Assembly: GCF_000967425.1 (NCBI RefSeq)
Contig: NZ_FO082820.1
Coordinates: forward strand, 2,170,001-2,234,000
DNA length: 64,000 nucleotides
Reading direction: 5' to 3'
Source of the DNA: Pseudorhizobium banfieldiae
GTDB taxonomy: Bacteria > Pseudomonadota > Alphaproteobacteria > Rhizobiales > Rhizobiaceae
In this document: in pieces, positions 46,166-54,003 of the stretch
Layout: every line of letters begins with the position of its first letter
Position numbering within the stretch: the first letter of the stretch is position 1
Made by a program: the position numbers and the translations under genes
Notes under the pieces: generated by a model
Told to the model about the DNA's origin: nothing
Database searches by the model: none
What the model saw: only the letters and a program-made list of their open reading frames with translations

Positions 46166-47041
46166 ATGGACGGCCAACGTCTTCAAGTATTCTGGAATCA
46201 AGAGGTGAAATCACTTCTAGCAGTCTACAAGCAGTTCGAGACCTTGCTGCCAAATCCCCATACCGCAGGGGCGGAGCATCGCGGCGAGGACGGTCGGTAT
46301 GTTGAAACGTTGGTGCGCTCGTACCTTCAAAAGTATCTGCCAAAAGACCTCGAGGTCCTAACCGGCTTTATCCTTCGACCGGCAGTTAAGCTGGGAGAAA
46401 ACGATCGATCAAGGTCCAAGGAGCAAGACCTTCATACAACCCAGCTTGACATAATAATCTATGACTCCGGAACTTACCCCGTGTTCCAACGAATGGTTGA
46501 TACCGTGATTGTTCCGCCCGAGGGCGTAGTCGCAGTATTATCAGTTAAGAAGACCCTTCGGGATGCAGAGATCATCGCAGAATGTAATGCACTTTTAGAG
46601 GGTTCGAAGGCCTGCCGCTGTGACGAGAACAATCTGGAATCGCGCCGCCGCGGGCCGTTTTTAGCGTTAGTCGCAACCGCCTCTGACCTTGCTGATAAGC
46701 AAGAACCGAAAGAAAAAAGACTATTTGATAAGCTTGAGGCAGTGTACGGGAGCGATAGTGTTTTTGACGATATGATAGGTTTCATCGGCGATCTTTCCGC
46801 CTGGCACGTATTCAAGACTCGCCCACCGCTCAGGCTGACTCCTACAAATAGCTTCGCGAGGTATATGTATGTGGAGCTAGATGATGACGAATTGCACCAG
46901 GGATTTCAGTTTTTATTGTCAGGAATATTGTCCGTATACTATGACAAAACGAGAGGTGGCGTAAAGCGCCCTGGATATACTGCCTTTGCAGCGAAGCCGG
47001 CTAAAGAAATCGGAAGGATCGCTTTCAGTTCGCTGCGCTAG
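46166..47041 (+). CDS. DUF6602-like protein with nuclease-like core
   Basis: A 291-residue protein resembling DUF6602. RYVETLVRSYLQKYLPKDLEVLTGFIL is followed by TTQLDIIIYD and, about 30 residues later, GVVAVLSVKKTL. This D ... (S/E)xK order recalls the PD-(D/E)XK nuclease fold, but the usual Glu is Ser here, so activity is uncertain. Codon use is more AT-rich than the flanks, indicating separate transfer. DUF6602 proteins are often in mobile DNA; a defence role is a guess. A terminator follows the stop. Confidence 0.7.
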   Translation: MDGQRLQVFWNQEVKSLLAVYKQFETLLPNPHTAGAEHRGEDGRYVETLVRSYLQKYLPKDLEVLTGFILRPAVKLGENDRSRSKEQDLHTTQLDIIIYDSGTYPVFQRMVDTVIVPPEGVVAVLSVKKTLRDAEIIAECNALLEGSKACRCDENNLESRRRGPFLALVATASDLADKQEPKEKRLFDKLEAVYGSDSVFDDMIGFIGDLSAWHVFKTRPPLRLTPTNSFARYMYVELDDDELHQGFQFLLSGILSVYYDKTRGGVKRPGYTAFAAKPAKEIGRIAFSSLR

Positions 47042-47055
47042 TCTTAGTCTAGCAA

Positions 47056-47097
47056 TAGGGCCGCCCCGTCTCCGGCGCGGCCCTAACCCGGTTTTTT
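47056..47097 (+). terminator. Rho-independent terminator after the DUF6602-like gene
   Basis: A 9-bp stem TAGGGCCGC / GCGGCCCTA (47056–47085) is followed a few bases later by six T residues. It lies 15 bases after the stop codon and closes this single-gene unit. Confidence 0.75.
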
Positions 47098-47584
47098 CCG
47101 CTATTAGCCGTCAGGAGTGACCGGAAACACACTTTGGCTGCCTCGTTGGCGGCCTACAGGCTGCCCTTAACAAAACCATTAGTGGTGACGGATCGGATGT
47201 CAAGGTCCCCCTCAAGAGCGCGAAGAGTTGGCCTAGCAAACTCGACTACTGCCCGCCGTACTTGTCCGCGTTCGGTGCGAAGCGGAAGAAGCCTAAGGTC
47301 CTGGGCGGAGCACGTCATTAGATGCGTCCATCCGCGCCGCGAGCCAAAAGGAGCACCCGTCATACCTGTTCATCTCCCGCTGGCGTCACGCAATACCGGC
47401 GGATTCTAGGACGGAGCGGCCTGGGTTTCAACATTATCCGTAGATCATTCGCCTGCCATCCGATCTCATCCAAACCCGAGCCCAGTGACTTACCCGCATC
47501 TAAAGCGGTGTCCTTCTGATCGTTGCCTTCTGTCATCTCGATCCCATTCGGTATCCCACGGAGAGTAGCTGTCTAGAAGAACCT
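47098..47584. other. Intergenic stretch without a recognised gene
   Basis: Nearly 490 bases between the terminator and the end of the AAA+ protease gene. A 69-residue minus-strand frame at 47154–47363 has no recognised motif or ribosome site and is not called. No repeat or RNA was found. Confidence 0.45.
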
Positions 47585-49546
47585 TTACTGCTTGACGGAG
47601 TTGCCGGACGCCGCGGGCGACCCTTCCTGAGGCGGTGGTCTGTGTCTGCGAAGGATAGACACCACTTCGGCTCGAGACAGTTTTCGAGCGGCTAACAGTT
47701 CCTCAACGGTCTCATCCAGCGCCGCGCGGTGATTATTCAGGATCGAGATCGCACGTTCCTTTTGCTGTTCAAGCGTTCGGTGCACAGCCCCGCGAAGGTC
47801 CGGGTCGAGTGACCGCAACTTTGACAAATCTGCATTCTCGACCAATTCCACCATTAGTGTTCTGCCTAAGCCAAAAGTCGTCTCCACCTGCGTCGCCAAT
47901 TCGGTTGCACGAGCCAAGTCTGATGCATACCCGCCCGTTCCGCCGTCAGAGTGGTCTCCAAGGACCAACGTTTCAGCGGCAACCCCCGCCAAGTACAGGG
48001 CAATCTGGTCAAGGTAGAAGCTCCTATTTTTCCTTCCTATGGGAGGCTGCGTGAACACCGCACCACCCACGATCTCCGGGCCCCTTAGCGTGACGCTGTC
48101 CAGGATGCGGACAAACTCCAGTTCCCCGACAAGCAGCTCAAGGCCCACGATCGCGTGGCCGGCTTCATGAATCGCATTTGCGCGAAGATGCTCCAACGGG
48201 ATGGAGTGCAGGGTTGGCAATAGGCTTATGACATCATCCACCTCCAGCGGACGCGAGGCCCGTCGCGCGCGCCGCCTCGCGTCCCTGACCAGTTGCTGGA
48301 GGTCGGCCCCCGCCATTCCCTGAGTTGAGCGGCAAAAACGATCTAGCTGTGCGCTCGGCATATCAAGACCTGAATGGAACCGGAGAATATGCGAGCGGGC
48401 TTCTGCATCCGGCAGCGGGATCGGAATGTGTTTGTCCAGCCTTCCGGCTCGCTTGATCGCCGGATCGAGTTTCGAAGGAAGATTCGTTGCCCCAACAACC
48501 ACCACACCAGTTCGACGCTCGTAGCCATCCAGGAGTTCCAGGAAGCCGTTTATCGCCTGACGCTTATAGTCTGCATTGTGATCATCCACCACCCGGTCAC
48601 CGAACGCGTCAATTTCATCGATGAACAAGATCGAAGGTGCCTTGGACTTCGCCTCGTCGAACGAACCTCTCATCGCCTTCAGGAAGTCGTTCAGGTGTCC
48701 GGCGGCCTGCCATTGTGCAGACGAAGCGAAGACCATTGGGACGTTGCACGTCCGCGCCAATGCGTCGGCGAACATCGTCTTGCCGGTACCTGGCGGTCCG
48801 GACAGAAGAACGCCCGTATCTACGTCCTCCCACCCGATTTTTCCGGATTTGAAGTCAGCAAAGTCTAGAGCAAGCTCAAGGCCCCATTCAGCTGCCTCGC
48901 CGAAACCATGCAGTTCACGCAGAGTAGGCCCTTGTGATCTGGTATCTGGCTCCGCGGGTGCCGATAGTTGCTGCACCGCCCGCAAACGTCTCAACCCATC
49001 AACCAGCGACCGGCCCGGCGGAAAGGCGAAACGCAAATTTCTCCATGTCGCAGAGAGTAAGAGCTTGGTGTCAGGATCAGTTATGTGGTGACCGAAGTGG
49101 CTGAACACGAGCGCGACTTGACTTGCGGTTGGTCGCGGTACCGATATCTCCAGATCGCAGAAAAGGAGCGTGTCGTCCTCAAACTTGGTGTCGCTTTCGC
49201 AGACGAGGATGGCGACTTTCCTTTCTTGCGCGGCGTAGAATAGCTCATCTTCAGCGCGCAGTCCTTTTCCTGACCGTGTCACGGCATTTACCCAGACCTC
49301 TTCATGATCGGGGACCTCGGAGGCGGCGCGTCGATAGAACAATCTGATGGCTTCGACGTAACTGTCCACGGCATTTTGTGCCTCGATGCGAATGATTGCC
49401 AAAACGTTCTTCTTCACCCGCCGCAGTGGGCGGAGCGCGGCTGCAATGCCGAGATACGCCAGAATGGTCGGAAGGGTGACTGGACGACCCTTTCCCTTCT
49501 GTTGATCTATCGGCCAGCCAGGTTGTTTCGTAGTCGATTTAGCCAT
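47585..49546 (-). CDS. Soluble FtsH-like AAA+ protease (AAA plus M41 peptidase)
   Basis: From the ATG at 49546, 653 residues. An uncharacterised N-terminal region (about 1–220) has no FtsH-type membrane helices. The AAA domain has Walker A GPPGTGKT near 250, Walker B ILFIDEID, and the second region of homology in ATNLPSKLDPAIKRAGRLD. The M41 zinc site HEAGH (460–464) is present, with a likely third ligand in YASDLARAT. It should be an ATP-dependent zinc protease. The start overlaps the metallophosphoesterase stop by 8 bases; an earlier ATG at 49603 is inside that gene. Confidence 0.88.
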   Translation of the reverse strand: MAKSTTKQPGWPIDQQKGKGRPVTLPTILAYLGIAAALRPLRRVKKNVLAIIRIEAQNAVDSYVEAIRLFYRRAASEVPDHEEVWVNAVTRSGKGLRAEDELFYAAQERKVAILVCESDTKFEDDTLLFCDLEISVPRPTASQVALVFSHFGHHITDPDTKLLLSATWRNLRFAFPPGRSLVDGLRRLRAVQQLSAPAEPDTRSQGPTLRELHGFGEAAEWGLELALDFADFKSGKIGWEDVDTGVLLSGPPGTGKTMFADALARTCNVPMVFASSAQWQAAGHLNDFLKAMRGSFDEAKSKAPSILFIDEIDAFGDRVVDDHNADYKRQAINGFLELLDGYERRTGVVVVGATNLPSKLDPAIKRAGRLDKHIPIPLPDAEARSHILRFHSGLDMPSAQLDRFCRSTQGMAGADLQQLVRDARRRARRASRPLEVDDVISLLPTLHSIPLEHLRANAIHEAGHAIVGLELLVGELEFVRILDSVTLRGPEIVGGAVFTQPPIGRKNRSFYLDQIALYLAGVAAETLVLGDHSDGGTGGYASDLARATELATQVETTFGLGRTLMVELVENADLSKLRSLDPDLRGAVHRTLEQQKERAISILNNHRAALDETVEELLAARKLSRAEVVSILRRHRPPPQEGSPAASGNSVKQ

Positions 49547-50324
49547 TGGCAAGCTCTGCAAGATCGACAACCAGCGCTGGATTGAATGTTTGTGAGACTT
49601 CATCGGGATATCCGCGCGGATTGCAGATGATCCGGGTCTGGCCGATCGAGTAGTCGCTAGATGTGTGAAGGTGCCCGTGCACCCACAGCAGAGGCTGATA
49701 CTCCAGTATCTTGGCTTCGAGATTCGACGCGAAGGATGGCGTCAGCGGGTCATGCAGGAAAGCGCGGGGGACGGACATCAGGCTTGGGGCGTGATGCGTA
49801 ACGACGATCGTCGCCAAAGCCGATGGCGTGGACAGTACCTGCTCGATCCCGACCCTAGCCATATTGTGGAGGTATTGGCTCTCGCGCGGGGTAAACCGCT
49901 TGAACGGCGTCTTCTGGAGCTTGATCTGTCGGTAGTCGTTTAGCAACTCCTTGGCTTCGGCCATTGCGATGCCTGCGTGGCCAAACAGCATGAAGTCGGT
50001 CCACAGAGTAGCGCCCACAAACCGAAAACGGTCGAAAAGAACGACATCTCGTTCGAGAAGGTAGACGCTGTCGTATCGCCCTACGGCCTCGTAGGCTGCG
50101 GCCATGCCTTCCCGGACAGATGCCCTGTAGAACTCGTGGTTGCCGGCAACAAACACGACCGGCATATGGGGCGCGATGACTTCACCGAGAAATTCGATGC
50201 TCGGGACGACACCGCCGTCCAGAATGTCGCCGGCACAGATGCAGACATCGGCGTCGGGGATTTGGAGCCAGTCCAGCGATCTGTCCATCTCCAGGTGAAG
50301 ATCGGAGATTATCCAGGCTCTCAT
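49539..50324 (-). CDS. Calcineurin-like metallophosphoesterase in protease module
   Basis: The 261-residue enzyme has the metal motifs ISDLHLEMD, CAGDILDGG, VAGNHEFY, VVTHHAPS and WVHGHLHTSSDY. Its fold is the longer phosphoesterase type, unlike the small one at 12.3 kb. It overlaps the DUF6634-like gene by 4 bases and the protease gene by 8, so all three are cotranslated. The substrate is unknown; a nucleic-acid or nucleotide target linked to the protease is possible. Confidence 0.87.
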   Translation of the reverse strand: MRAWIISDLHLEMDRSLDWLQIPDADVCICAGDILDGGVVPSIEFLGEVIAPHMPVVFVAGNHEFYRASVREGMAAAYEAVGRYDSVYLLERDVVLFDRFRFVGATLWTDFMLFGHAGIAMAEAKELLNDYRQIKLQKTPFKRFTPRESQYLHNMARVGIEQVLSTPSALATIVVTHHAPSLMSVPRAFLHDPLTPSFASNLEAKILEYQPLLWVHGHLHTSSDYSIGQTRIICNPRGYPDEVSQTFNPALVVDLAELANG

Positions 50325-50662
50325 TGCGGCCTCCGTCGGTTGTGGTCATCCGCATCCCCTATCTGGGTTCCCAGCCGATACCATCGGGAGAACGACCGGG
50401 CGTATCCGTGATCCACATCCATGAAGAAAAGTTCGCTGGAAACCATCGGATGGCCGTTGTCGATGAATGGGTGGCCTAGCGGTCGGCCCACGAGACAGGA
50501 AACGGCTCGACGCCCGACGAACCAGTCATTGATGTACACGGCATCCGACGGCGGCCAGTTCAATCTACCTATTGTCTCAAGATCATCTGCCAGCCGTCTA
50601 AGCTGAGCTACCAACGCCTCGCGGCCTTGCCCTAGCCATTCCGAACAGTCTGAGTCGCTCAT
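50321..50662 (-). CDS. DUF6634-like small protein, first gene of protease module
   Basis: A 113-residue protein. The segments LRRLADDLETIGRLNWP, RRAVSCLVGRPLGHPFIDNG and ARSFSRWYRLGTQIG resemble a DUF6634-type pattern common in rhizobial plasmids and islands; this is from memory and was not searched. No catalytic motif is seen. It is the promoter-proximal gene of the module and lies opposite the XRE gene across 165 bases. Confidence 0.6.
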   Translation of the reverse strand: MSDSDCSEWLGQGREALVAQLRRLADDLETIGRLNWPPSDAVYINDWFVGRRAVSCLVGRPLGHPFIDNGHPMVSSELFFMDVDHGYARSFSRWYRLGTQIGDADDHNRRRPQ

Positions 50663-50751
50663 GTCTACACCCGTCCTTGTCTTGGTGGGGCCACGGCCTC
50701 GGGGAGTCGCAATTCCGAATCGCGCGGCAGGTGCCTTATCTACGAATTTTT

Positions 50752-50788
50752 ATACGTATTTGAAAGACCCGAGTACATAAATTACGTA
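50752..50788. promoter_or_regulatory. Paired TACGTA elements in the divergent promoter
   Basis: TACGTA occurs at 50753–50758 (within ATACGTAT) and again at 50783–50788 (within TTACGTAC), exactly 30 bases or three helical turns apart, in an AT-rich gap between the protease module and the XRE gene. A second inverted pair GTAC ... GTAC overlaps the second copy. These are candidate sites for the XRE protein. Confidence 0.5.
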
Positions 50789-50827
50789 CAATTTGACATT
50801 TCACACCGCAGCCGGTTCTAGGTCTTC

Positions 50828-51109
50828 ATGGCAACCTTGTTGACGGCTGATCTGATACGGGCAGGCCGAGCCTTGCTCGGTTGGACCCAGCTTGAGCTGG
50901 CGCGGAGGTCCGGCGTAACGCAGAAGGCGCTCAGCGACTTCGAACTCGGAAAGAAGCCTTTGACCGCCAAGGTGAGTGATAAGCTGCGCGTCGTACTCGA
51001 GGAGAACCGCGTTCAGTTCATCGCCGTCAATGCCGAAAGCAGCGAAATTGTCGGTGCCGGTGTCCGCTGGCGTCCGGAGCATCATGGTTTGGACATCAAA
51101 ATCCTATAG
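50828..51109 (+). CDS. XRE-family helix-turn-helix regulator
   Basis: The 93-residue protein is mostly one HTH_3 domain (residues 8–60: IRAGRALLGWTQLELARRSG and ALSDFELGKKPL). The C-terminal tail contains VQFIAVNAESSEIVGAGVRW, common in rhizobial single-domain XRE proteins. It is divergent from the DUF6634–phosphoesterase–protease operon and is the likely controller of that operon and of itself. Confidence 0.87.
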   Translation: MATLLTADLIRAGRALLGWTQLELARRSGVTQKALSDFELGKKPLTAKVSDKLRVVLEENRVQFIAVNAESSEIVGAGVRWRPEHHGLDIKIL

Positions 51110-51537
51110 ACGTTTCTTGGAAGTTGCCCAGTATCGGCTTGGACCGGAGCGCCTGGAGTAGCGGGCGGAATGCGATGGCGAAGGGCCAGTCTGCTTGGCA
51201 CAGGCTGCCGGCGATGACTCGTTTGCCCGCGATCGTTGATGTTGCCCGAAATGTTGCCCACCGACACCGGTCAGGCCGAGGCGACCGTCGATTAACACCG
51301 ATTCAAGGCACCCCCTTGATGAGCTCGAACTTCCGCCACCACGGTTATCAACCGCTGTGTCCAGTCTTACGGCTCGCGGGGTTCTGGCCCGTTGCCCGAT
51401 TCCGGCGATGGCAACCGGTTGAAAATTCGGGATGATTTGTTATTCTGACGTAGACAGAGGGCCGGTTGGAAGCCTTTGATCTGTCGCCCGAGGCGGCGAG
51501 ACGATACCGGCGCGCAGCGGAAAGTCTCTGAAATGAG
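51110..51537. other. Right end of the island, non-coding
   Basis: About 430 bases with no gene. It contains the GTTGCCCGAAATGTTGCCC element (51241–51259), which matches the left end, and CGGTTATCAACCG near 51343. It probably holds right-end integrase sites. Open frames on either strand here show no protein likeness. Confidence 0.45.
51241..51259 (+). repeat. GTTGCCCGAAATGTTGCCC element near right end
   Basis: Matches 16056–16074 near the left end at 18 of 19 positions in the same orientation. It lies about 280 bases inside attR. Role unknown; a recombination-protein site or residue of older integrations are options. Confidence 0.4.
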
Positions 51538-51584
51538 TGGTGGGCCCGGAGGGACTCGAACCCCCAACCAAGCGGTTATGAGCC
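51538..51584 (-). repeat. Right attachment repeat (attR) within tRNA-Ile
   Basis: The 3' 47 bases of the tRNA gene, identical to 15880–15926. The integrated island lies on the 3' side of the tRNA and the gene itself remains whole, so function is preserved. Confidence 0.93.
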
Positions 51585-51613
51585 GCCGGCTCTAACCATT
51601 GAGCTACAGGCCC
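51538..51613 (-). tRNA. tRNA-Ile (CAU anticodon, lysidine-modified type)
   Basis: Read on the minus strand the 76 bases fold as a standard tRNA: acceptor GGGCCTG paired with CGGGCCC, D-arm AGCTCAATGGTTAGAGC, anticodon loop CTCATAA (anticodon CAT), T-arm GGGGGTTCGAGTCCC and encoded CCA. The sequence follows E. coli tRNA-Ile2 closely in the D and anticodon arms rather than elongator or initiator tRNA-Met, so the isoleucine (AUA-reading) form is favoured. It is the integration target of the island. Confidence 0.93.
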
Positions 51614-51760
51614 TGCCAGACTGGCATCGGGTGGCGCAATGGTTCGCCGGCCCGTGGCCCCGCTCTAACGCAATTCCGCCGCCGCCTCAAGCCACCGCCG
51701 CATTCGCTTCACAATCGCAGACCACCAATGACGGATTGCCCATCCCCGAGAGGAATCACG

Positions 51761-52540
51761 ATGCATCCGTCCCTCCCCGTTTTCCATCCGACCAGTGCCC
51801 TGCCGTCGCTCCTGTCCCGCCTGTCGCTCGGCGGACTTCTCGTCCTGGCAGCCGTCGCGCCGGTCGCTGCGCAAGAGCCCTCGCCACAGCGCGAGCCCGT
51901 GGTCCGCGTCTCAGCGCAGGGCGAGGCCTCGATTGCGCCGGATATTGCCATCGTCAGCTTCTCGGTCGTGCGCAATTCGAACACGGCACAGGTCGCAATG
52001 GACCAGAACAGCCAGGCCATGAACGCCGTCATGGCGGCCTTGAAGTCGCAAGGGGTAGAGGCGAAGGATATCCAGACCGCCAATTTTTCGATCCAGCCGC
52101 AGTATCAACATTCCCAGCCCAAGGAGGACGGCACGATCGATCCGCCGGAGGTCGTCGGCTACGAGGTCACCAACACGCTGATGGTGAAGATCCGCGACGT
52201 CGCCAAGGTCGGCACCATCCTCGACCGCGTCGTGAAGCTTGGCGTCAACCAGGGCGGCCAGATCAGCTTCACAAACGACGATCCGGAGGAAGCGCTGACG
52301 CAGGCCCGAAAGCAGGCGGTTGAACGGGCGGTCGCCAAGGCACGCGTGTTGACGGAAGCGGCAGGCGTCAGGCTCGGGCGGTTGATCGAGATCGTCGAAC
52401 AGGCTGAGGCCCCCATGCCGCCGCAGCCCATGTACCGGATGGCCATGGCCAAGGAGGCCGCCTCCGACGCGGTTCCGGTCGCGGCCGGCGAGAACACCTA
52501 CACCGTCCGGGTAGAGCTGACCTTCGCCCTCGAACAGTAG
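51761..52540 (+). CDS. SIMPL-domain (DUF541) exported protein
   Basis: The start at 51761 with AGGA upstream yields 259 residues. A signal peptide (LSLGGLLVLAAVAPVAAQ) is followed by the SIMPL domain: VVRVSAQGEASIAPDIAIVS, the core YEVTNTLMVKIRDVAKVGTI, and a conserved Ala/Gln-rich helix (ALTQARKQAVERAVAKARVL). A longer reading from 51599 overlaps the tRNA and is rejected. SIMPL proteins such as BP26/OMP28 of Brucella form periplasmic or outer-membrane oligomers of uncertain function. A terminator follows. Confidence 0.9.
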   Translation: MHPSLPVFHPTSALPSLLSRLSLGGLLVLAAVAPVAAQEPSPQREPVVRVSAQGEASIAPDIAIVSFSVVRNSNTAQVAMDQNSQAMNAVMAALKSQGVEAKDIQTANFSIQPQYQHSQPKEDGTIDPPEVVGYEVTNTLMVKIRDVAKVGTILDRVVKLGVNQGGQISFTNDDPEEALTQARKQAVERAVAKARVLTEAAGVRLGRLIEIVEQAEAPMPPQPMYRMAMAKEAASDAVPVAAGENTYTVRVELTFALEQ

Positions 52541-52551
52541 GACGGATAAGA

Positions 52552-52590
52552 AAGGCCCCCGAGAGACCTGATCTCGCGGGGGCCTTCTTT
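52552..52590 (+). terminator. Rho-independent terminator after SIMPL gene
   Basis: A 9-bp stem AAGGCCCCC / GGGGGCCTT with additional inner pairing (GAGA/TCTC) and a following T-rich tail, 11 bases after the stop. Confidence 0.85.
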
Positions 52591-52618
52591 CATTTATCGT
52601 CGATCTTGATGGCAACTA

Positions 52619-52966
52619 TTATCGGCGAATGACCGGGCAACCGCGGTCATTGGCAAAGACGATGCGGTCGCGGCCATGCCGGTCACGGCCGACGACTGTG
52701 ACGGTGCGGCGATCGACATCGACCACGCGCGCACGGCGCAGCCCCATGCGGCTGGCCTTTTCCTCCGCGAGCCATGGGTTGCAACGACCGCCACGGTCAC
52801 GGCGCGGACGCTCCCACCGGTCGCGGCGATGGTCGCGGTCGTCCCATCCGTGCTGGACGAAGATGCGGAATTCGGGCCCTCCGGCGGCTGCCGTCGACGC
52901 GGTGGCGGTGAGGCCGGAAAGCGCAACGAGAGCGGCAAGTCCGGTCTTGACGAGGATATTGGTCAT
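52619..52966 (-). CDS. Small exported Arg-rich hypothetical protein
   Basis: A 115-residue protein with a signal peptide (MTNILVKTGLAALVALSGLTATASTAAAG). The mature part is very basic (DRDHRRDRWERPRRDRGGR) and ends with a pattern familiar in rhizobia: CNPWLAEEKASRMGLRRARV, then DRRTVTVVGRDRHG and RGCPVIRR. Two Cys residues could form a disulfide. Function unknown. It is convergent with the SIMPL gene. Confidence 0.7.
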   Translation of the reverse strand: MTNILVKTGLAALVALSGLTATASTAAAGGPEFRIFVQHGWDDRDHRRDRWERPRRDRGGRCNPWLAEEKASRMGLRRARVVDVDRRTVTVVGRDRHGRDRIVFANDRGCPVIRR

Positions 52967-53089
52967 GGAAGTCTCTCCCGAGAAGGGCCAGAACCTGGCG
53001 CCGTTGATTTCTCCCGTCCGCCGGGATTGAAGGCACCCTAGTTCGGGCCCGCTGAACGCCGTCCGAATCCGCTGTTCAGGAGAGGTTCA

Positions 53090-53518
53090 TCAGCATCCGG
53101 GGGAAAGATGCAGCACGACATTGCGGCTATGCGGGCGGTCGCGATGCTCGAAGAGATAGATGCCTTGCCACGTGCCGAGCGCAAGTCCACCCGCATTCAC
53201 CGGGATCGCAAGCGATACGGCCATCAGCGCCGCCTTGATGTGGGCCGGCATGTCGTCCGGTCCCTCCATCGTATGCGTCACCCAGGCCATCGACGGCGCG
53301 TCGGACGGGGGCACGAGGCGCGAGAAGAAGGTCTTGAGGTCGCGCTGGACATCGGGATCGGCGTTTTCCTGAACCAGCAGCGAGCAGGAGGTGTGCCGCA
53401 CGAAAACCGTCAGCAGCCCCTCCTCTACCCCTTGCCGCCTCACGAACTCCGTAACCTCGTCCGTGAATTCGTAGAGGCCCTGGCCCCGCGTCTGGATCGT
53501 CAGTTGCGTCTGCGGCAT
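53090..53518 (-). CDS. yjbQ: YjbQ (UPF0047) family protein
   Basis: The 142-residue YjbQ protein has the conserved segments GLLTVFVRHTSCSLLVQENADPDV and, in the C-terminal half, LGTWQGIYLFEHRDRPHSR. The E. coli member can act as a weak thiamin-phosphate synthase; its physiological role is unclear. Length is standard for the family. It lies in a leftward set with DUF1428 and alcohol dehydrogenase genes. Confidence 0.9.
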   Translation of the reverse strand: MPQTQLTIQTRGQGLYEFTDEVTEFVRRQGVEEGLLTVFVRHTSCSLLVQENADPDVQRDLKTFFSRLVPPSDAPSMAWVTHTMEGPDDMPAHIKAALMAVSLAIPVNAGGLALGTWQGIYLFEHRDRPHSRNVVLHLSPGC

Positions 53519-53560
53519 GAAGCGTCCTTCACCTTGAGATGAGCGCCCGAGGGCGCCCGC

Positions 53561-53914
53561 TCACAGTGTCAGAAACGCCTGAAAGCCGCCATAGATCATC
53601 CGCTTTCCGTCGAAGACCTGTTTCCATTCTTCCCCGGCAAGCCGCGGGTCGGCCATCACCTTGGCGAGGATTTCGTCGCGGCTCGCACGGTCCTTGTAGG
53701 TGATCCAGGAAAAGACCACCGTCTCCTCTTCCGTCGCCTGGACGGCACGCGGAAAGGACGTCACCTCCCCATAGGGGATGTCGTCGCCGATGCACTCCAC
53801 ATAGGAGAGCGCCCCATATTCCATCCAGACGTCGCCGGCCGTGCGCGCCATTTCCTTGTAGGCCTCGAGCTTCGCCTTCGGCACGGGCACGATGAACCCA
53901 TCCACATAAGCCAT
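53561..53914 (-). CDS. DUF1428 (YbaA-like) protein
   Basis: A 117-residue protein matching DUF1428 throughout: MAYVDGFIVPVPKAKLEAYK, then GALSYVECIGDDIPYG and the ending KRMIYGGFQAFL. The fold is a dimeric alpha/beta barrel; function unknown. Monocistronic or cotranscribed with yjbQ, 43 bases apart. Confidence 0.9.
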   Translation of the reverse strand: MAYVDGFIVPVPKAKLEAYKEMARTAGDVWMEYGALSYVECIGDDIPYGEVTSFPRAVQATEEETVVFSWITYKDRASRDEILAKVMADPRLAGEEWKQVFDGKRMIYGGFQAFLTL

Positions 53915-54003
53915 TGTCTTCCTCCTCCTGTTGCTCGGATGCAGCTAGGACGAATGACCGGACGGCGATCCGACACCCGATGGTGATTTTGCCGTTGTTC
54001 GCG

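Larger units (their letters stand above)
15880..51584. mobile_element. Genomic island of 35.7 kb integrated at tRNA-Ile(CAU)
   Basis: The element is bounded by the 47-bp direct repeats and carries a tyrosine integrase (16091), an AlpA-like excisionase candidate (18690, leftward), a large catabolic cluster, DNA-repair genes, insertion sequences and accessory modules. No conjugation, replication or capsid genes are visible, so it is a mobilisable or formerly mobile integrative island rather than a full ICE or prophage. Unusually, the integrase lies at the tRNA-fragment end and not beside the intact tRNA. Confidence 0.88.

Noticed and set aside
51538..51613. tRNA-Met
   Set aside because: Anticodon CAT alone is ambiguous, but the D-arm and anticodon arm follow tRNA-Ile2 of E. 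coli closely, so the lysidine-type isoleucine tRNA is favoured.
51599..51760. N-terminal extension of the SIMPL protein
   Set aside because: The extension overlaps the tRNA gene, lacks a ribosome site and would bury the signal peptide.
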